Assembly (NCBI RefSeq): GCF_030679875.1
Contig: NZ_JAUXSP010000015.1
Span: 308,019-372,018, forward strand
From: Phenylobacterium sp.
Lineage (GTDB): Bacteria; Pseudomonadota; Alphaproteobacteria; Caulobacterales; Caulobacteraceae
Length of the DNA: 64,000 nucleotides
Reading direction: 5' to 3'
Every line of letters begins with the position of its first letter. The stretch's first letter is position 1. Shown here piece after piece: positions 27,951-37,336 of the stretch. Below the pieces are notes generated by a model, which ran no database searches, was not told the DNA's origin, and saw only the letters and a list, made by a program, of their open reading frames with translations. The translations under genes and the position numbers were made by a program.

Positions 27951-29813
27951 TCAGGCGGCCTGGCCGAACTGCAGCGCCACCAGCCGGGCATAGAGCCCGC
28001 CCTGGGCCGAGAGCTCGGCATGGGTCCCCTGCTCAACCACCTGCCCCTGGTCCATCACCACGATCCGGTCGGCCTTCAGCACCGTGGCCAGGCGATGGGC
28101 GATGACCAGGGTGGTGCGCCCGCGCATGGCCTCGTCCAGGGCGGTCTGAACCAGCCGCTCGTTCTCGGCGTCCAGGGCGCTGGTGGCCTCGTCCAGGAGC
28201 AGGATGGGCGCCTGGCGGATCAGGGCCCGGGCAATGGCCAGCCGCTGGCGCTGGCCTCCGGACAGGGACCTGGCCCGGTCACCCAATGGGGTCTGGAAGC
28301 CCTCTGGCAGGGCTTCGATGAAGCCCCTGGCCTGGGCCGCCTGGGCGGCGGCCAGGATGTCCTCCAGCTGGGCGTCAGGCCGGCCAAAGGCGATGTTCTC
28401 GCCCGCTGAGCCCGAAAAGAGCGGCGAGTCCTGGGCGACCAGGGCCATCCGATCGCGCACCGCCCGAGGATCGGCCTGGCGCAGGTCGGTCCCATCCAGG
28501 CGGACCACGCCCTGGTCGGGGTCATAGAAGCGCAGCAGCAGCCGAAAGACCGTGCTCTTGCCGGCCCCGGAGGGCCCCACCAGGGCCACCCGCTCGCCGG
28601 GCGCGACCTTGAGCGTGAAGTTCTGCAGGGCGGGCAGGTCAGGGCGGCCGGGATAGGCGAAGGTGACGGCCTCAAAGGCGACGGCCCCTTGCGAGGGGCT
28701 GAGCAGGGTGACGGGGCTGGCCGGCGCGGCGATGCCTGGTCTGGCGTCCAGCAGCTCGGCGATCCGGTCCATGGCGCCTGCGGCCTTCTGAACGTCCCCC
28801 CAGGTCTCCCCCAGCGCGCCGACTGAACCCGCCGCCATCACCGCCAGGAAGGCGAACTGGAAGAGCGCCCCCCAGCTCATTTCGCCGCGCAGTCCGGCAT
28901 GGACCCCCAGCCAGAAGATGGCCACCACGCCGCCGAACACGAGCGCGATCACCAGGGCGGTCATCACCGCGCGCGCCGTCATGCGGCGCAGGGAGGTTTC
29001 GAACGCCCGCTCCACCGCCCCGTCAAAGGACCGCGCTGCGGCGGTCTCCCCGCCGAAGGCCTGGACGGTCTCCAGCGCGTCCAGCGTTTCTCCAGCCTGG
29101 CCCACCGCCTGGGCGAACTGGTCCTGGGTCGACACGGTCAGCCGGCGGACGCGACGCCCGAACACGAACAGCGGGGCGATCACAAAGGGGAAGATCAATA
29201 TCACCAGACCGGTCAGGCCCGGACTGACCCAGACCAGCAGGATCAGCGCCCCGATCAGGGTCAGCAGGTTGCGCAGGGCCACAGAGACCGAAGTGGCCAT
29301 CAGGCTCTCGACGATCTGGATGTCGGTGGTCAGGCGTGACAGCACCTCGCCCGTGCGGGTGCGCAGGAAGAAGCCGGGATCCAGGGTCAGGATGTGGGCG
29401 TAGACCGCCTCGCGCAGGTCGGCCACCACCCGCTCGCCAAGCTTGGTGACGAAGAAATAGCGAAGGGCCGAGGAGAGGGCCAAGGCCAGGGCCACCGCCC
29501 CGATCAGGGCGAACCACAGATTGACCCGGGCCGGCGAAATGTCCGGCGCGGTAAGCGCGTCCACCAGCAGTCTTACGGCCCCGGAGAGGCCCAGGGTGGC
29601 CGCCGTGGCGCCGATCAGAAAGACAAGGGCGCCAAGGGCCTCGCCCTTGCGGCGCCTGGCGAAGGGCAGCAGTCGGCGAAGGGCGCCCACATTGCGGCTG
29701 CGGGGCCGACGCTCAGCGGCCTCATCAAGGTTCTGAGCCAGTTCGGCGCCGACGCCAGGACGCCCCTCCGGCCCCGGGGCGGCGGCGGCGGGAATGTCGG
29801 CTGGCTGGCTCAT
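27951..29813 (-). CDS. ABC transporter, fused permease-ATPase (MsbA/LmrA type)
   Basis: A 620-residue half-transporter: residues 60-350 are six membrane helices, and the nucleotide-binding domain follows. Walker [10 protein letters not shown] is near residue 411, the signature [15 protein letters not shown] near 517 and Walker [13 protein letters not shown] near 538. It probably works as a homodimeric exporter of a lipid or drug-like compound; substrate unknown. A 57-residue charged N-terminal extension precedes helix 1. It is convergent with the glycerophosphodiesterase gene (4-bp gap) and divergent from rpmE. Confidence 0.9.
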   Translation of the reverse strand: MSQPADIPAAAAPGPEGRPGVGAELAQNLDEAAERRPRSRNVGALRRLLPFARRRKGEALGALVFLIGATAATLGLSGAVRLLVDALTAPDISPARVNLWFALIGAVALALALSSALRYFFVTKLGERVVADLREAVYAHILTLDPGFFLRTRTGEVLSRLTTDIQIVESLMATSVSVALRNLLTLIGALILLVWVSPGLTGLVILIFPFVIAPLFVFGRRVRRLTVSTQDQFAQAVGQAGETLDALETVQAFGGETAAARSFDGAVERAFETSLRRMTARAVMTALVIALVFGGVVAIFWLGVHAGLRGEMSWGALFQFAFLAVMAAGSVGALGETWGDVQKAAGAMDRIAELLDARPGIAAPASPVTLLSPSQGAVAFEAVTFAYPGRPDLPALQNFTLKVAPGERVALVGPSGAGKSTVFRLLLRFYDPDQGVVRLDGTDLRQADPRAVRDRMALVAQDSPLFSGSAGENIAFGRPDAQLEDILAAAQAAQARGFIEALPEGFQTPLGDRARSLSGGQRQRLAIARALIRQAPILLLDEATSALDAENERLVQTALDEAMRGRTTLVIAHRLATVLKADRIVVMDQGQVVEQGTHAELSAQGGLYARLVALQFGQAA

Positions 29814-29933
29814 GAAATCCGTGCGCCCTTGCTTCAGGGCCGCCGTTTCTGTATACGCGCGGCTCGTTTGCGCACCGGGCCTGTCAGGTCAGGTGGCGCA
29901 TCACCCGCTGCTCTTACGTCGGTTGTCCTCGCG

Positions 29934-30158
29934 ATGAAACAAGACACGCACCCTGATTATCACTTCATCACCGTGGTGATGACGGATGGTACGACCTACC
30001 AAACCCGGTCGACCTACGGGAAAGAGGGCGCGACCCTGAACCTGGATATCGACCCCAAGACGCACCCGGCGTGGACGGGCGGCGCCCACACCCTGCTGGA
30101 CCGCGCCGGTCGCGTTTCGCGGTTCAACGCCAAGTTCGGCGGCTTCACCCGCAAGTAG
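29934..30158 (+). CDS. rpmE: Ribosomal protein bL31
   Basis: A 74-residue large-subunit protein. [50 protein letters not shown] matches alphaproteobacterial bL31. The zinc-binding CxxC pairs of the C+ type are absent, so this is the zinc-free form. The start is GCG-ATG 29934. The 120-bp divergent gap to the ABC transporter holds the promoter. Convergent downstream neighbour rcdA shares a bidirectional terminator. Confidence 0.95.
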   Translation: MKQDTHPDYHFITVVMTDGTTYQTRSTYGKEGATLNLDIDPKTHPAWTGGAHTLLDRAGRVSRFNAKFGGFTRK

Positions 30159-30199
30159 GTCCTTCCCCGCCGCGCGGCGGGGGATTTCCTGGTCCAAAC

Positions 30200-30241
30200 A
30201 AAGAAGACGCCGCGAGCCTCTTGGCCTGCGGCGTCTTCTTT
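30200..30241. terminator. Bidirectional terminator between rpmE and rcdA
   Basis: A perfect 14-bp stem AAAGAAGACGCCGC / GCGGCGTCTTCTTT with a 14-base loop, between the two convergent stops, with T-rich flanks on both sides. Confidence 0.85.
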
Positions 30242-30277
30242 GTGTCTGGAATTCCGCGCCCGCAGCGGGGCCCGGGG

Positions 30278-30790
30278 TCAGGCCGCCCCGAAGGCGTCCC
30301 GCAGGCGATCAAACTGGGACAGGACCGGGTTGGGGGTCGAGTCTTCGGCGACCTCGACATACATGCGCCGGTCCAGATGGCGCACCCGCTCGAACAGGCG
30401 CTCCGAGCGATCCATCAGCGCCAGCAGGCCGGGGGGCAGGATTTCGAGGGCTTCAGCGGGATGGCGGGTGGTTTCGGCGGCCAGGCGATAGCGCTCTTCG
30501 CAGGCGGCTTCGGGCGCCATGTCGCCTTCACGGACAGCCCGTTGCACCAGCAGCCAGGAGGCCACCTGCATCAGCCGGGTGGTCAGCCGCATGCTCTCGG
30601 CCGCATAGGCCAGGGCGGCGTTGCGATCCAGGCGCTTGGACTCCTGGCGGCCGCCGCCGTCGAGATAGGCCGCCGTCTCCTCCACCAGGTCCATGCCCTC
30701 CTGGAAGGTCCGCTCGAACAGTTCGGAGCGGGCGAAGTCAGCGATCACGTCGCTGCGCCAGGGTTTCGCCAATGCGGTGAGTTCGCTCAT
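30278..30790 (-). CDS. rcdA: RcdA-like protein (DUF1465)
   Basis: A 170-residue helical protein. The core (residues 8-110, with FARSELFERTFQEGMDLVEETAAYL and ESMRLTTRLMQVASWLLVQRAV) matches the DUF1465 family, whose Caulobacter member RcdA is a three-helix adaptor for ClpXP. In Caulobacter RcdA, with CpdR and PopA, delivers CtrA and other cell-cycle proteins to the protease. ATG 30790 (MSELTALAKPW) is used; the frame is open upstream without a ribosome site. The adjacent DUF1192 gene (30928-31122) points the same way. Confidence 0.8.
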   Translation of the reverse strand: MSELTALAKPWRSDVIADFARSELFERTFQEGMDLVEETAAYLDGGGRQESKRLDRNAALAYAAESMRLTTRLMQVASWLLVQRAVREGDMAPEAACEERYRLAAETTRHPAEALEILPPGLLALMDRSERLFERVRHLDRRMYVEVAEDSTPNPVLSQFDRLRDAFGAA

Positions 30791-30927
30791 CGATTTCCTA
30801 AGCCCCTGCCAGACACTGTACGAACCGATCGTCCGATAGCGTACGGCTTGCAACCCCCATGCCATAGCGGCCTGCGAGCCGCGACGTCACCCCCCAGAAT
30901 GGGGCCATCATCCTATCAGCGGCCCAA

Positions 30928-31122
30928 TCACCGGAACAGGGCGTCGGCCGCCGCGCGCCCGGCCCGTTTACGGTCGACAAAGGCGCGGGTGCGGGCGATT
31001 TCCGCCTCCAGCACCTCCAGCCGCGCCTCCAGCTCCTCCACCCCATACAGCTCAAGGTCTTCCCGCGTGACCTCGATCAGGCCCTGACCGCGCCCCAATC
31101 TGACTTCCGCCGGCTCTTCCAT
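30928..31122 (-). CDS. DUF1192-family small coiled-coil protein
   Basis: A 64-residue protein, MEEPAEVRLGRGQGLIEVTREDLELYGVEELEARLEVLEAEIARTRAFVDRKRAGRAAADALFR, whose central residues 25-48 form a short coiled coil. The DUF1192 family is conserved in alphaproteobacteria next to rcdA-like genes, with no assigned role. The 137-bp gap to rcdA holds a possible promoter. A co-functional role with RcdA is only inferred from position. Confidence 0.75.
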   Translation of the reverse strand: MEEPAEVRLGRGQGLIEVTREDLELYGVEELEARLEVLEAEIARTRAFVDRKRAGRAAADALFR

Positions 31123-31208
31123 GCTCGCGCCTCCCTTTGCCCAGGCCCCCGGAGCGGTTTATCCAACTCCGTACGCCGCTCTGGCGCAAGCACGTGGAGG
31201 CGATGACG

Positions 31209-32198
31209 ATGGCGCAAGCAACGGTACCGGACCAGATGACGGCCATCGCCATCACGGGCGACAAGGGGCCCGCCAGCGCCCTGCACCCCGTGACCCTGCC
31301 CACGCCGACGCCTGGTGCGGGGCAGATTCTGATCCGGGTCGAGGCCGCCGGCGTCAACCGCCCCGACATCGCCCAGCGGGCAGGCTTTTATCCGCCGCCC
31401 CCGGGCGCGCCGCAGACCATGGGCCTGGAGGTGGCCGGGGAGGTGGTCGTCGGCGCCGGCCGCTGGCAGGCGGGCGACAAGGTCTGCGCCCTGCTGGGCG
31501 GCGGCGGCTACGCCCAGTACGCGACCTGCGACGCACGCCACGCCCTGCCCGTTCCGGCGGGTCTCAGCCTCATGGAAGCCGCGGGCCTGCCGGAGACCGT
31601 CTTCACCGTCTTCGCCAATGTGTTCGAGCATGGGGCGCTTAAGGCCGGAGAGACCCTGATGGTCCACGGCGCGACGTCCGGCATCGGGACAACGGCGATA
31701 CAGATGGCCAAGGCGGCCGGAGCCCGGGTGATCGCCACGGCCCGGGGGGCGGACAAGGCGCGCCAGGCCCTGGAGCTCGGCGCCGACATCGCCATCGATA
31801 CGACCGCCCAGGATTTCGCCGAGGTCGCCCTCGCCGACGGGGGCTGCGATGTCGTCCTCGACATGGTCGGCGGGGACTATTTCGCCCGTGATCTGGCGGC
31901 CCTGAAGACCGGCGGCCGGATCGTCTTCATCGCCGCCCAGGCCGGCGGCAAGGTGGAGCTGAATATCGGCGCCCTGATGATGAAGCGCGCCGTGGTCACC
32001 GGCTCGACCCTGCGGCCCAGGGACGCCGAGGAGAAGGCGCGCCTGGCCGCCGCGATCGAGGCCACGGTCTGGCCCTGGATCGCAGACGGCAAGCTGCGCC
32101 CCCAGATCGACAGCGTCTTTCCCCTGGAGGACGCCGCCGGCGCCCATGCGGCGCTGGAGGCTGGAACCCATCTGGGCAAGATTATGCTCCGCCCTTGA
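31209..32198 (+). CDS. NAD(P)H:quinone oxidoreductase, PIG3/MDR family
   Basis: A 329-residue medium-chain reductase without the structural zinc loop. PVTLPTPTPGAGQILIRVEAAGVNRPDIAQRAGFYPPPPGAP is the family N-terminus. The Rossmann motif VHGATSGIGTTAIQMAKAAGARVIATAR and LDMVGGDYFARDLAALKTGGRIVFIAAQ follow. It should reduce quinones using NADPH. ATG 31209 is preferred because GGAGG lies eight bases before it; the upstream ATG at 31203 sits only two bases from that site. It is divergent from the DUF1192 gene with overlapping upstream sequence. Confidence 0.88.
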   Translation: MAQATVPDQMTAIAITGDKGPASALHPVTLPTPTPGAGQILIRVEAAGVNRPDIAQRAGFYPPPPGAPQTMGLEVAGEVVVGAGRWQAGDKVCALLGGGGYAQYATCDARHALPVPAGLSLMEAAGLPETVFTVFANVFEHGALKAGETLMVHGATSGIGTTAIQMAKAAGARVIATARGADKARQALELGADIAIDTTAQDFAEVALADGGCDVVLDMVGGDYFARDLAALKTGGRIVFIAAQAGGKVELNIGALMMKRAVVTGSTLRPRDAEEKARLAAAIEATVWPWIADGKLRPQIDSVFPLEDAAGAHAALEAGTHLGKIMLRP

Positions 32199-32658
32199 AC
32201 CGCGGCCACCCGGCGGAGAATCCGTGCGCTGTACTCACCCCAAGAATAGCGCGCGAGTCCGCTGGGCCGCGCGGGGTGAGCCGATCGCGCGGCCGGGCTC
32301 TGGCGCCGCCTGTGGGCGATTGTGGCCCTAGCCTCAACCCGTTGTAGGCCAACGGTTAGTTTGTGTCAGACTTGTAAGATCATAAGCGTTGACGCTGGGA
32401 TAGGCCTCGCCCAGGCTTGAGGCGCGACTGACCCTGGGACGACACCGCCGGACGCCAGGACCGGACGCGATACAAGAATGATCGGACCCGACCGAGGTCC
32501 GGCAGGGAGGACTGCGTATTGATCCGCAATTTTCTTGCGGGCGGGAACGGATGGCCGCGTCAGACGCGACGCCGGACTGCGGCTGCTGAATTTGAACGCC
32601 CGGGGCCCGGGCGTGGCCGCGTGGCCTCATTCCATATTTGTGTCGGCCGGAGATTTTA
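32199..32658 (+). other. 460-bp intergenic leader before the transporter array
   Basis: No gene is supported here. It contains GCCGGAC (32448-32454) / GTCCGGC (32497-32503), a CCGCAA-N5-TTGCGG palindrome, and CCGGAGATTTTA before the ATG. A promoter is expected but I cannot fix it. Confidence 0.5.
32524..32540. repeat. Inverted repeat CCGCAA-N5-TTGCGG
   Basis: Perfect 6-bp arms with an AT-rich five-base spacer, 119 bp before the first GPH transporter start. No T-tract follows. An operator for a TetR-type protein is one reading. Confidence 0.35.
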
Positions 32659-34179
32659 ATGACGGCGATTCCCTCAGAGATTCCCCCTCTGAAGCTGCAT
32701 ACCAAACTGTTCTACGCCCTGGGCGCCGTCGCCAATGCGGTCAAGGGGCGGGGTTTGGCCACGTTCCTGATGATCTTCTACAATCAGGTCGTGGGACTGC
32801 CGCCGGCGACCGTGGCCGGGGTGCTGATGGTGGCCCTGGTGTTCGACGCCCTGGTCGATCCCCTGGTCGGGCAGGTGTCGGACAACTTCCGCTCCAAGCT
32901 GGGGCGCCGCCACCCGTTCATGTATCTCTCGGCCCTGCCGGTGTCCGTCGCCTACTTCCTGCTGTGGAACCCGCCGGGCGGTTGGAGCGACGAGGCCATC
33001 GTCATCTGGCTGGTGGCCTGCCTGCTCACCGTGCGGTTGTTCGACACCTTCTTTGAGCTCCCCTCCTCAGCGCTCGCCCCGGAACTGACCCGGGACTACA
33101 ACGAACGCACCAGCCTGATCTCCATGCGCGCCTTCTTCACGGTGGTCGGCGGCCTGGGTATGACGGTGGCGGCCTATCAGTATTTCCTGGCCGAAAATCC
33201 GGACGGCACCGGCGGCATCCTGGCGAGAGACGGCTATTTCGCCTTCTCGCTGGTGTCTGCGGTGTTGATCTTCGTGGTGATCCTGACCTCCACGGCCGGC
33301 ACCCACAGTCGCATCCCGCATCTGAGCCGACCGCCCACCCGGAAGATCACCTTCAAGGCGATGGCCAGGGAGGTGGCGCACACCCTGAACAATCGCGCTT
33401 TCGTCATCGCAACCTTGACCGGCATGTTCATCGCCGTGGCGGCCGGCTCGAAGAATGGCCTGGAAATCTATTTCGCCCTCTATTTCTGGGAGCTGACCCA
33501 GAGCCAGCTGGCGATCCTCACCGCCGTCAGCGTCGTCGGCAGCCTCGGCGGCGTCCTGGTGGCCCCCCATGTGGCCCGGGCCCTGGGCAAGAAGCGCGGC
33601 GCCATCCTGATGTTCGCCAGCGCCCTGGCCGTCGGCATCACGCCGATCACCCTGCGGCTCGTCGGGATGATGCCCCCCAATGGCACCGACCTTCTGTTCA
33701 TCATCCTGCTGGTGGAGACCTTCTTCAATTCCGGCATGGCGGTGGCCACCGGCGTGATGCTGGTCTCCATGGTCGCCGACGTGGTCGAGGACGCCGAGGT
33801 CAAGACCGGCCGCCGCTCCGAGGGCCTGCTGATGTCGGCCGACAACCTGTTCAAGAAGATCGTCTCAGGGGTGGGCATCTTCATCGCCGGGGCTGTGCTC
33901 AGCCTTGTCAGCTTCCCCGATAGCGCGCGCCGCGGCGGCGTCGACCCGGAAATCCTGCAGAATATGGGCCTGATCTACCTGCCCCTGGTCACCCTGCTCT
34001 ACGGCCTCGGGATCGTCTGTCTCTCCATGTTCAACATCGACAAGGCCAAGCACGAGGACAACCTGCGCATTCTCGACGAGGCCGGCGCCAAGGCCAGCAG
34101 CGAGGCTCAGGCGACCCGCGACGCTGAGGTCGACATCCTGTCCGGGGGCGTGACGCCGCCCCTGGGTTCAAAGGCCTGA
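32659..34179 (+). CDS. GPH-family (MelB-type) symporter, copy 1
   Basis: A 506-residue MFS transporter with about 12 helices. The GPH signatures are FYNQVVGLPPATV, FDALVDPLVGQVSDNFRSKLGRRHPFMYLSALP and the C-terminal DVVEDAEVKTGRRSEGLL. Members move sugars, glycosides or related compounds with Na+ or H+. ATG 32659 follows CCGGAG. Copy 2 starts 12 bp after its stop. FDTFFELPSSALAPEL is shared word for word with copy 2, so the two are recent duplicates. The substrate is unknown. Confidence 0.9.
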   Translation: MTAIPSEIPPLKLHTKLFYALGAVANAVKGRGLATFLMIFYNQVVGLPPATVAGVLMVALVFDALVDPLVGQVSDNFRSKLGRRHPFMYLSALPVSVAYFLLWNPPGGWSDEAIVIWLVACLLTVRLFDTFFELPSSALAPELTRDYNERTSLISMRAFFTVVGGLGMTVAAYQYFLAENPDGTGGILARDGYFAFSLVSAVLIFVVILTSTAGTHSRIPHLSRPPTRKITFKAMAREVAHTLNNRAFVIATLTGMFIAVAAGSKNGLEIYFALYFWELTQSQLAILTAVSVVGSLGGVLVAPHVARALGKKRGAILMFASALAVGITPITLRLVGMMPPNGTDLLFIILLVETFFNSGMAVATGVMLVSMVADVVEDAEVKTGRRSEGLLMSADNLFKKIVSGVGIFIAGAVLSLVSFPDSARRGGVDPEILQNMGLIYLPLVTLLYGLGIVCLSMFNIDKAKHEDNLRILDEAGAKASSEAQATRDAEVDILSGGVTPPLGSKA

Positions 34180-34191
34180 TAGGGGACCACC

Positions 34192-35709
34192 GTGACCGAC
34201 CATACTGACACGGCCCCCCAGGCCGCGCCCGCTGACCGCCGCCTGAGTCTCACGACACGGATCCTGTATGGCGCCGGCGGCGCAGCCAGCGCCATCAAGC
34301 AGCGCGGGCTCTCGACCTTCCTGCTGCTGTTCTACAATCAGGTGATCGGCCTGCCGCCGCAGATGGTCTCAACAGCCATCATGTTCGCCCTGATCTTCGA
34401 CGCTTTCGTCGATCCGCTTGTCGGCCAGGTGTCGGATAATTTCCGCTCCAAGTGGGGCCGCCGCCATCCCTTCATGTATTTCTCCGCCCTGCCTGTGGCG
34501 ATCGCCTTCTTCCTGATCTGGAACCCCCCGGCCGGCTGGGAGCACGCGCAGATTTTCGGCTACATGCTGGCCTGCCTGCTCGTGATCCGCCTGTTCGACA
34601 CCTTCTTTGAGCTCCCCTCCTCGGCGCTCGCCCCTGAACTGGCCAAGAGCTACGATGACCGGACCAGCCTGATCGCCCTGCGCGGCTTCTTCGGGGTCGC
34701 CGGCGGCCTGGGCATGACCTTGCTGGCCTATCAGGTCTTCCTCAGGGAGGGGCCGGGCGGCACAGGCGGCGTCCTGGCTCAGGAAGGCTATTTCAGCTAC
34801 GCGCTCTGCGCGGCCGTTCTGATCTTCATCATCATCCTGGTTTCGACCGCCGGGACGCACAAACATATCCCCGACCTGCGCAAGCCGCCGACCCGCAAGA
34901 TCACCTTCAAGGGGATGGCGCGCGAAGTGGCGCACACCCTGAACAACCGCTCCTTCGTAGTCCTGACCATCTCGGGCATGTTCATGTCCATGTCGCTGGG
35001 GGTGAAGGGCGGCCTGGAGCTCTACTTCTTCCTCTATTTCTGGGAGCTCACCCAGACCCAGCTGTCCCTCCTCACCGTGGCCGGGGTGATCGCCAGCGTC
35101 ATGGGGGTGTCGCTCGCCCCCAAGGTGGCGGCCAAGATGGGCAAGCGGAACGGCGCCATCACCATGTTCGCCGGCGCGGTGGTCGCCCTGCTGGGGCCGA
35201 TCGCCCTGCGGCTGATCGGCTGGATGCCCGCCAACGGCACTGACCTGTTGTTCTGGATCCTGTTCGTCGACGTGATCGCCAACGGGGCCATGGCCATGAT
35301 GACCGGGGTGATGCTGGCCTCGATGATCGCCGACGTGGTCGAGGACTCCGAGGTCAAGACCGGCCGCCGGTCCGAGGGACTGCTGTTCTCCTTCGACAAC
35401 CTGTTCAAGAAGGTGGTCTCAGGGGTCGGGGTCTTCGTGTCGGGCGCCGTGCTGGCCTTTGTCGCCTTCCCGCAGAGCGCCGTCCGGGGCGGGGTCGACG
35501 AGGAGGTCCTGCGCAACATGGCGCTGATCTATCTGCCGACCCTCCTGTTCTTCTACGCCATCGCCATCGGGTGCCTGTTCATGTTCAAGATCGACAAGGC
35601 GGCCCACGAGGAGAACCTGCGCAAGCTCGAAGAGACCGCCCTGCGCGCCCAGGCTGCTGGTGGCGCGACGCCAGCCGGCCCTAACGTCCCACCCGTCACC
35701 GGGGCCTGA
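34192..35709 (+). CDS. GPH-family symporter, copy 2
   Basis: A 505-residue paralogue of copy 1, with GVLIDPLVGQVSDNFRSKWGRRHPFMYFSALPVAI-type core motifs, AREVAHTLNNRSFVVLTISGMF and DVVEDSEVKTGRRSEGLL. The start is GTG 34192 after AGGGGACCACC. The short 12-bp gap to copy 1 means one transcript. It differs from copy 1 mostly in the first 25 residues and the C-terminal 20 residues, which here are Ala/Gly/Pro-rich. Confidence 0.9.
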   Translation: MTDHTDTAPQAAPADRRLSLTTRILYGAGGAASAIKQRGLSTFLLLFYNQVIGLPPQMVSTAIMFALIFDAFVDPLVGQVSDNFRSKWGRRHPFMYFSALPVAIAFFLIWNPPAGWEHAQIFGYMLACLLVIRLFDTFFELPSSALAPELAKSYDDRTSLIALRGFFGVAGGLGMTLLAYQVFLREGPGGTGGVLAQEGYFSYALCAAVLIFIIILVSTAGTHKHIPDLRKPPTRKITFKGMAREVAHTLNNRSFVVLTISGMFMSMSLGVKGGLELYFFLYFWELTQTQLSLLTVAGVIASVMGVSLAPKVAAKMGKRNGAITMFAGAVVALLGPIALRLIGWMPANGTDLLFWILFVDVIANGAMAMMTGVMLASMIADVVEDSEVKTGRRSEGLLFSFDNLFKKVVSGVGVFVSGAVLAFVAFPQSAVRGGVDEEVLRNMALIYLPTLLFFYAIAIGCLFMFKIDKAAHEENLRKLEETALRAQAAGGATPAGPNVPPVTGA

Positions 35710-35741
35710 CCGCCGCGCGTCTGCGGAAGCCGTCATGAATT

Positions 35742-35771
35742 CCGGGTCTGCGGCCTTGCCCGCGGACCCGG
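35742..35771 (+). promoter_or_regulatory. Stable hairpin between GPH copies 2 and 3
   Basis: CCGGGTCTGCGG / CCGCGGACCCGG (one G-T wobble) with a six-base loop. It lies in the 144-bp gap and lacks a T-tract, so it may be an mRNA processing or attenuating structure rather than a terminator. Confidence 0.45.
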
Positions 35772-35853
35772 CGGGGACCTAGATGCGGCTTGGCCTTAGG
35801 GCCGCCAAGCTCACCGTGCGGCCCCTCGGTCGCGTCTGGCCCAAGGATGCCCT

Positions 35854-37320
35854 GTGACCTCAAGCGCCGTGCGCCCCGCGCCCAAGAAGCTCAGCCTGCC
35901 CACCAAACTCTTCTATGGCTTTGGCACCGTGGCCTTCGGCGTGAAGGACCAGGGCTTCTCCTATCTGCTGCTGATTTTCTACAATCAGGTCATCGGCATG
36001 CCGGCCCACATGGTCGGTCTGGTGATCATGATCGCCATGATCTTCGACGCCATTTCCGATCCGCTGATCGGCCAGGTCTCGGACAACTGGCGTTCGCGCT
36101 GGGGCCGCCGGCACCCGTTCATGTACGCCTCAGCGATTCCCGTGGCGATCACCTATGGCCTGCTATGGAATCCGCCAGAGCTCTCCCAGACCGGACTGTT
36201 CGTCTACCTGCTGGTCGTGGCGGTGATGATCCGCACCTTCATCACCCTCTATGAGATCCCGTCCACGGCGCTGGCCGCTGAACTGACCTCGGATTATGAC
36301 GAGCGGACCAAGGTCCTCAGCTATCGCTACTTCTTCGCCTGGTGGGGCGGGCTGACCATGACCCTGCTGGCCTTCCAGGTCTTCTTGCGGCCGAGCGCCG
36401 AGCATCCGGTGGGTCAGCTGAACCCGGACGGCTATGTCGCCTACGGGACGGCCGCAGCCGGCGTAATGCTGGTGGCCATCCTGGTCTCCGCCATTGGCAC
36501 CCACCGGCACATCCCAGAACTGGTCACCCCGCCCAAGCGCAAGCTGACGGTCGGGCAGGTGGTCAAGGAGATGGCGGGCACCCTGTCCAACCGCTCCTTC
36601 CTGGTCCTGATCATGGCGGGCCTGTTCAACGCCATGGCCGGTGGGCTGGTGCTGTCGCTGAACCTCTATTTCAACACCTATTTCTGGGAGCTCTCGGCGG
36701 TCGAGATCTCGCTGTTCGCCGTGGCGAACTTCATCTCCGCCGCGCTTGCCTTCGGCCTGGCCGCGCCGCTGTCGCTGAGGATGGGAAAGAAGAACGCCGC
36801 CCAGCTGGCCAAGGTGCTGTCCTTCTTCATCGGCTCGGCCCCGATCACCCTGCGGCTGCTGGGGGTGTTTCCCGACAACGACAACCCGGTGATCATCCCG
36901 ATCCTGTTCGTCCAGACCATGCTCTCGACCGGCCTGTCGATCACCGCCTCGATCCTGATCTCCTCAATGATCGCCGACGTGGTGGAGGATTCCGAAATCA
37001 AGACCGGCCGGCGCTCGGAGGGCCTGTTCTTCGCCGCCGCCAGCTTCGTCAACAAGTCGGTTTCCGGCATCGGGATCTTCGCCTCCAGCATGATCCTGCT
37101 GGCCATCGCCTTCCCCCAGAACGCCCGCCCCGGTGAGGTGCCCGAGGCGGTGATCCGCAATCTGGGGATGCTCTATGTGCCGCTGCTCGGCGCCCTGCTG
37201 GCGGCCGCGGTCGGGTTCGTCGCCTTCTACAGCATCACCCGCGACAAGCATGAGGCGTCACTGCGCAAGCTGGCGGCCGACGCCGGCGCAGACGGGATCG
37301 AGACGCCAGGCCCGCAGTAG
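35854..37320 (+). CDS. GPH-family symporter, copy 3 (more diverged)
   Basis: A 488-residue transporter with FYNQVIGMPAHMV, GRRHPFMYASAIPVAI and DVVEDSEIKTGRRSEGLFFAAASF. It shares all GPH landmarks but is clearly less like copies 1 and 2 than those are like each other. Start GTG 35854 follows AAGGATGCCCT. It sits 144 bp after copy 2, behind a hairpin. The convergent downstream gene is the fused TetR-TetR regulator, with stops only 16 bp apart. Confidence 0.88.
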   Translation: MTSSAVRPAPKKLSLPTKLFYGFGTVAFGVKDQGFSYLLLIFYNQVIGMPAHMVGLVIMIAMIFDAISDPLIGQVSDNWRSRWGRRHPFMYASAIPVAITYGLLWNPPELSQTGLFVYLLVVAVMIRTFITLYEIPSTALAAELTSDYDERTKVLSYRYFFAWWGGLTMTLLAFQVFLRPSAEHPVGQLNPDGYVAYGTAAAGVMLVAILVSAIGTHRHIPELVTPPKRKLTVGQVVKEMAGTLSNRSFLVLIMAGLFNAMAGGLVLSLNLYFNTYFWELSAVEISLFAVANFISAALAFGLAAPLSLRMGKKNAAQLAKVLSFFIGSAPITLRLLGVFPDNDNPVIIPILFVQTMLSTGLSITASILISSMIADVVEDSEIKTGRRSEGLFFAAASFVNKSVSGIGIFASSMILLAIAFPQNARPGEVPEAVIRNLGMLYVPLLGALLAAAVGFVAFYSITRDKHEASLRKLAADAGADGIETPGPQ

Positions 37321-37336
37321 GGCCGCAGCCCTGGCG

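Noticed and set aside
32535..33056. A 173-codon plus-strand frame over the start of the first GPH gene
   Set aside because: It overlaps the real transporter in another frame, has no ribosome site and no recognisable domain.
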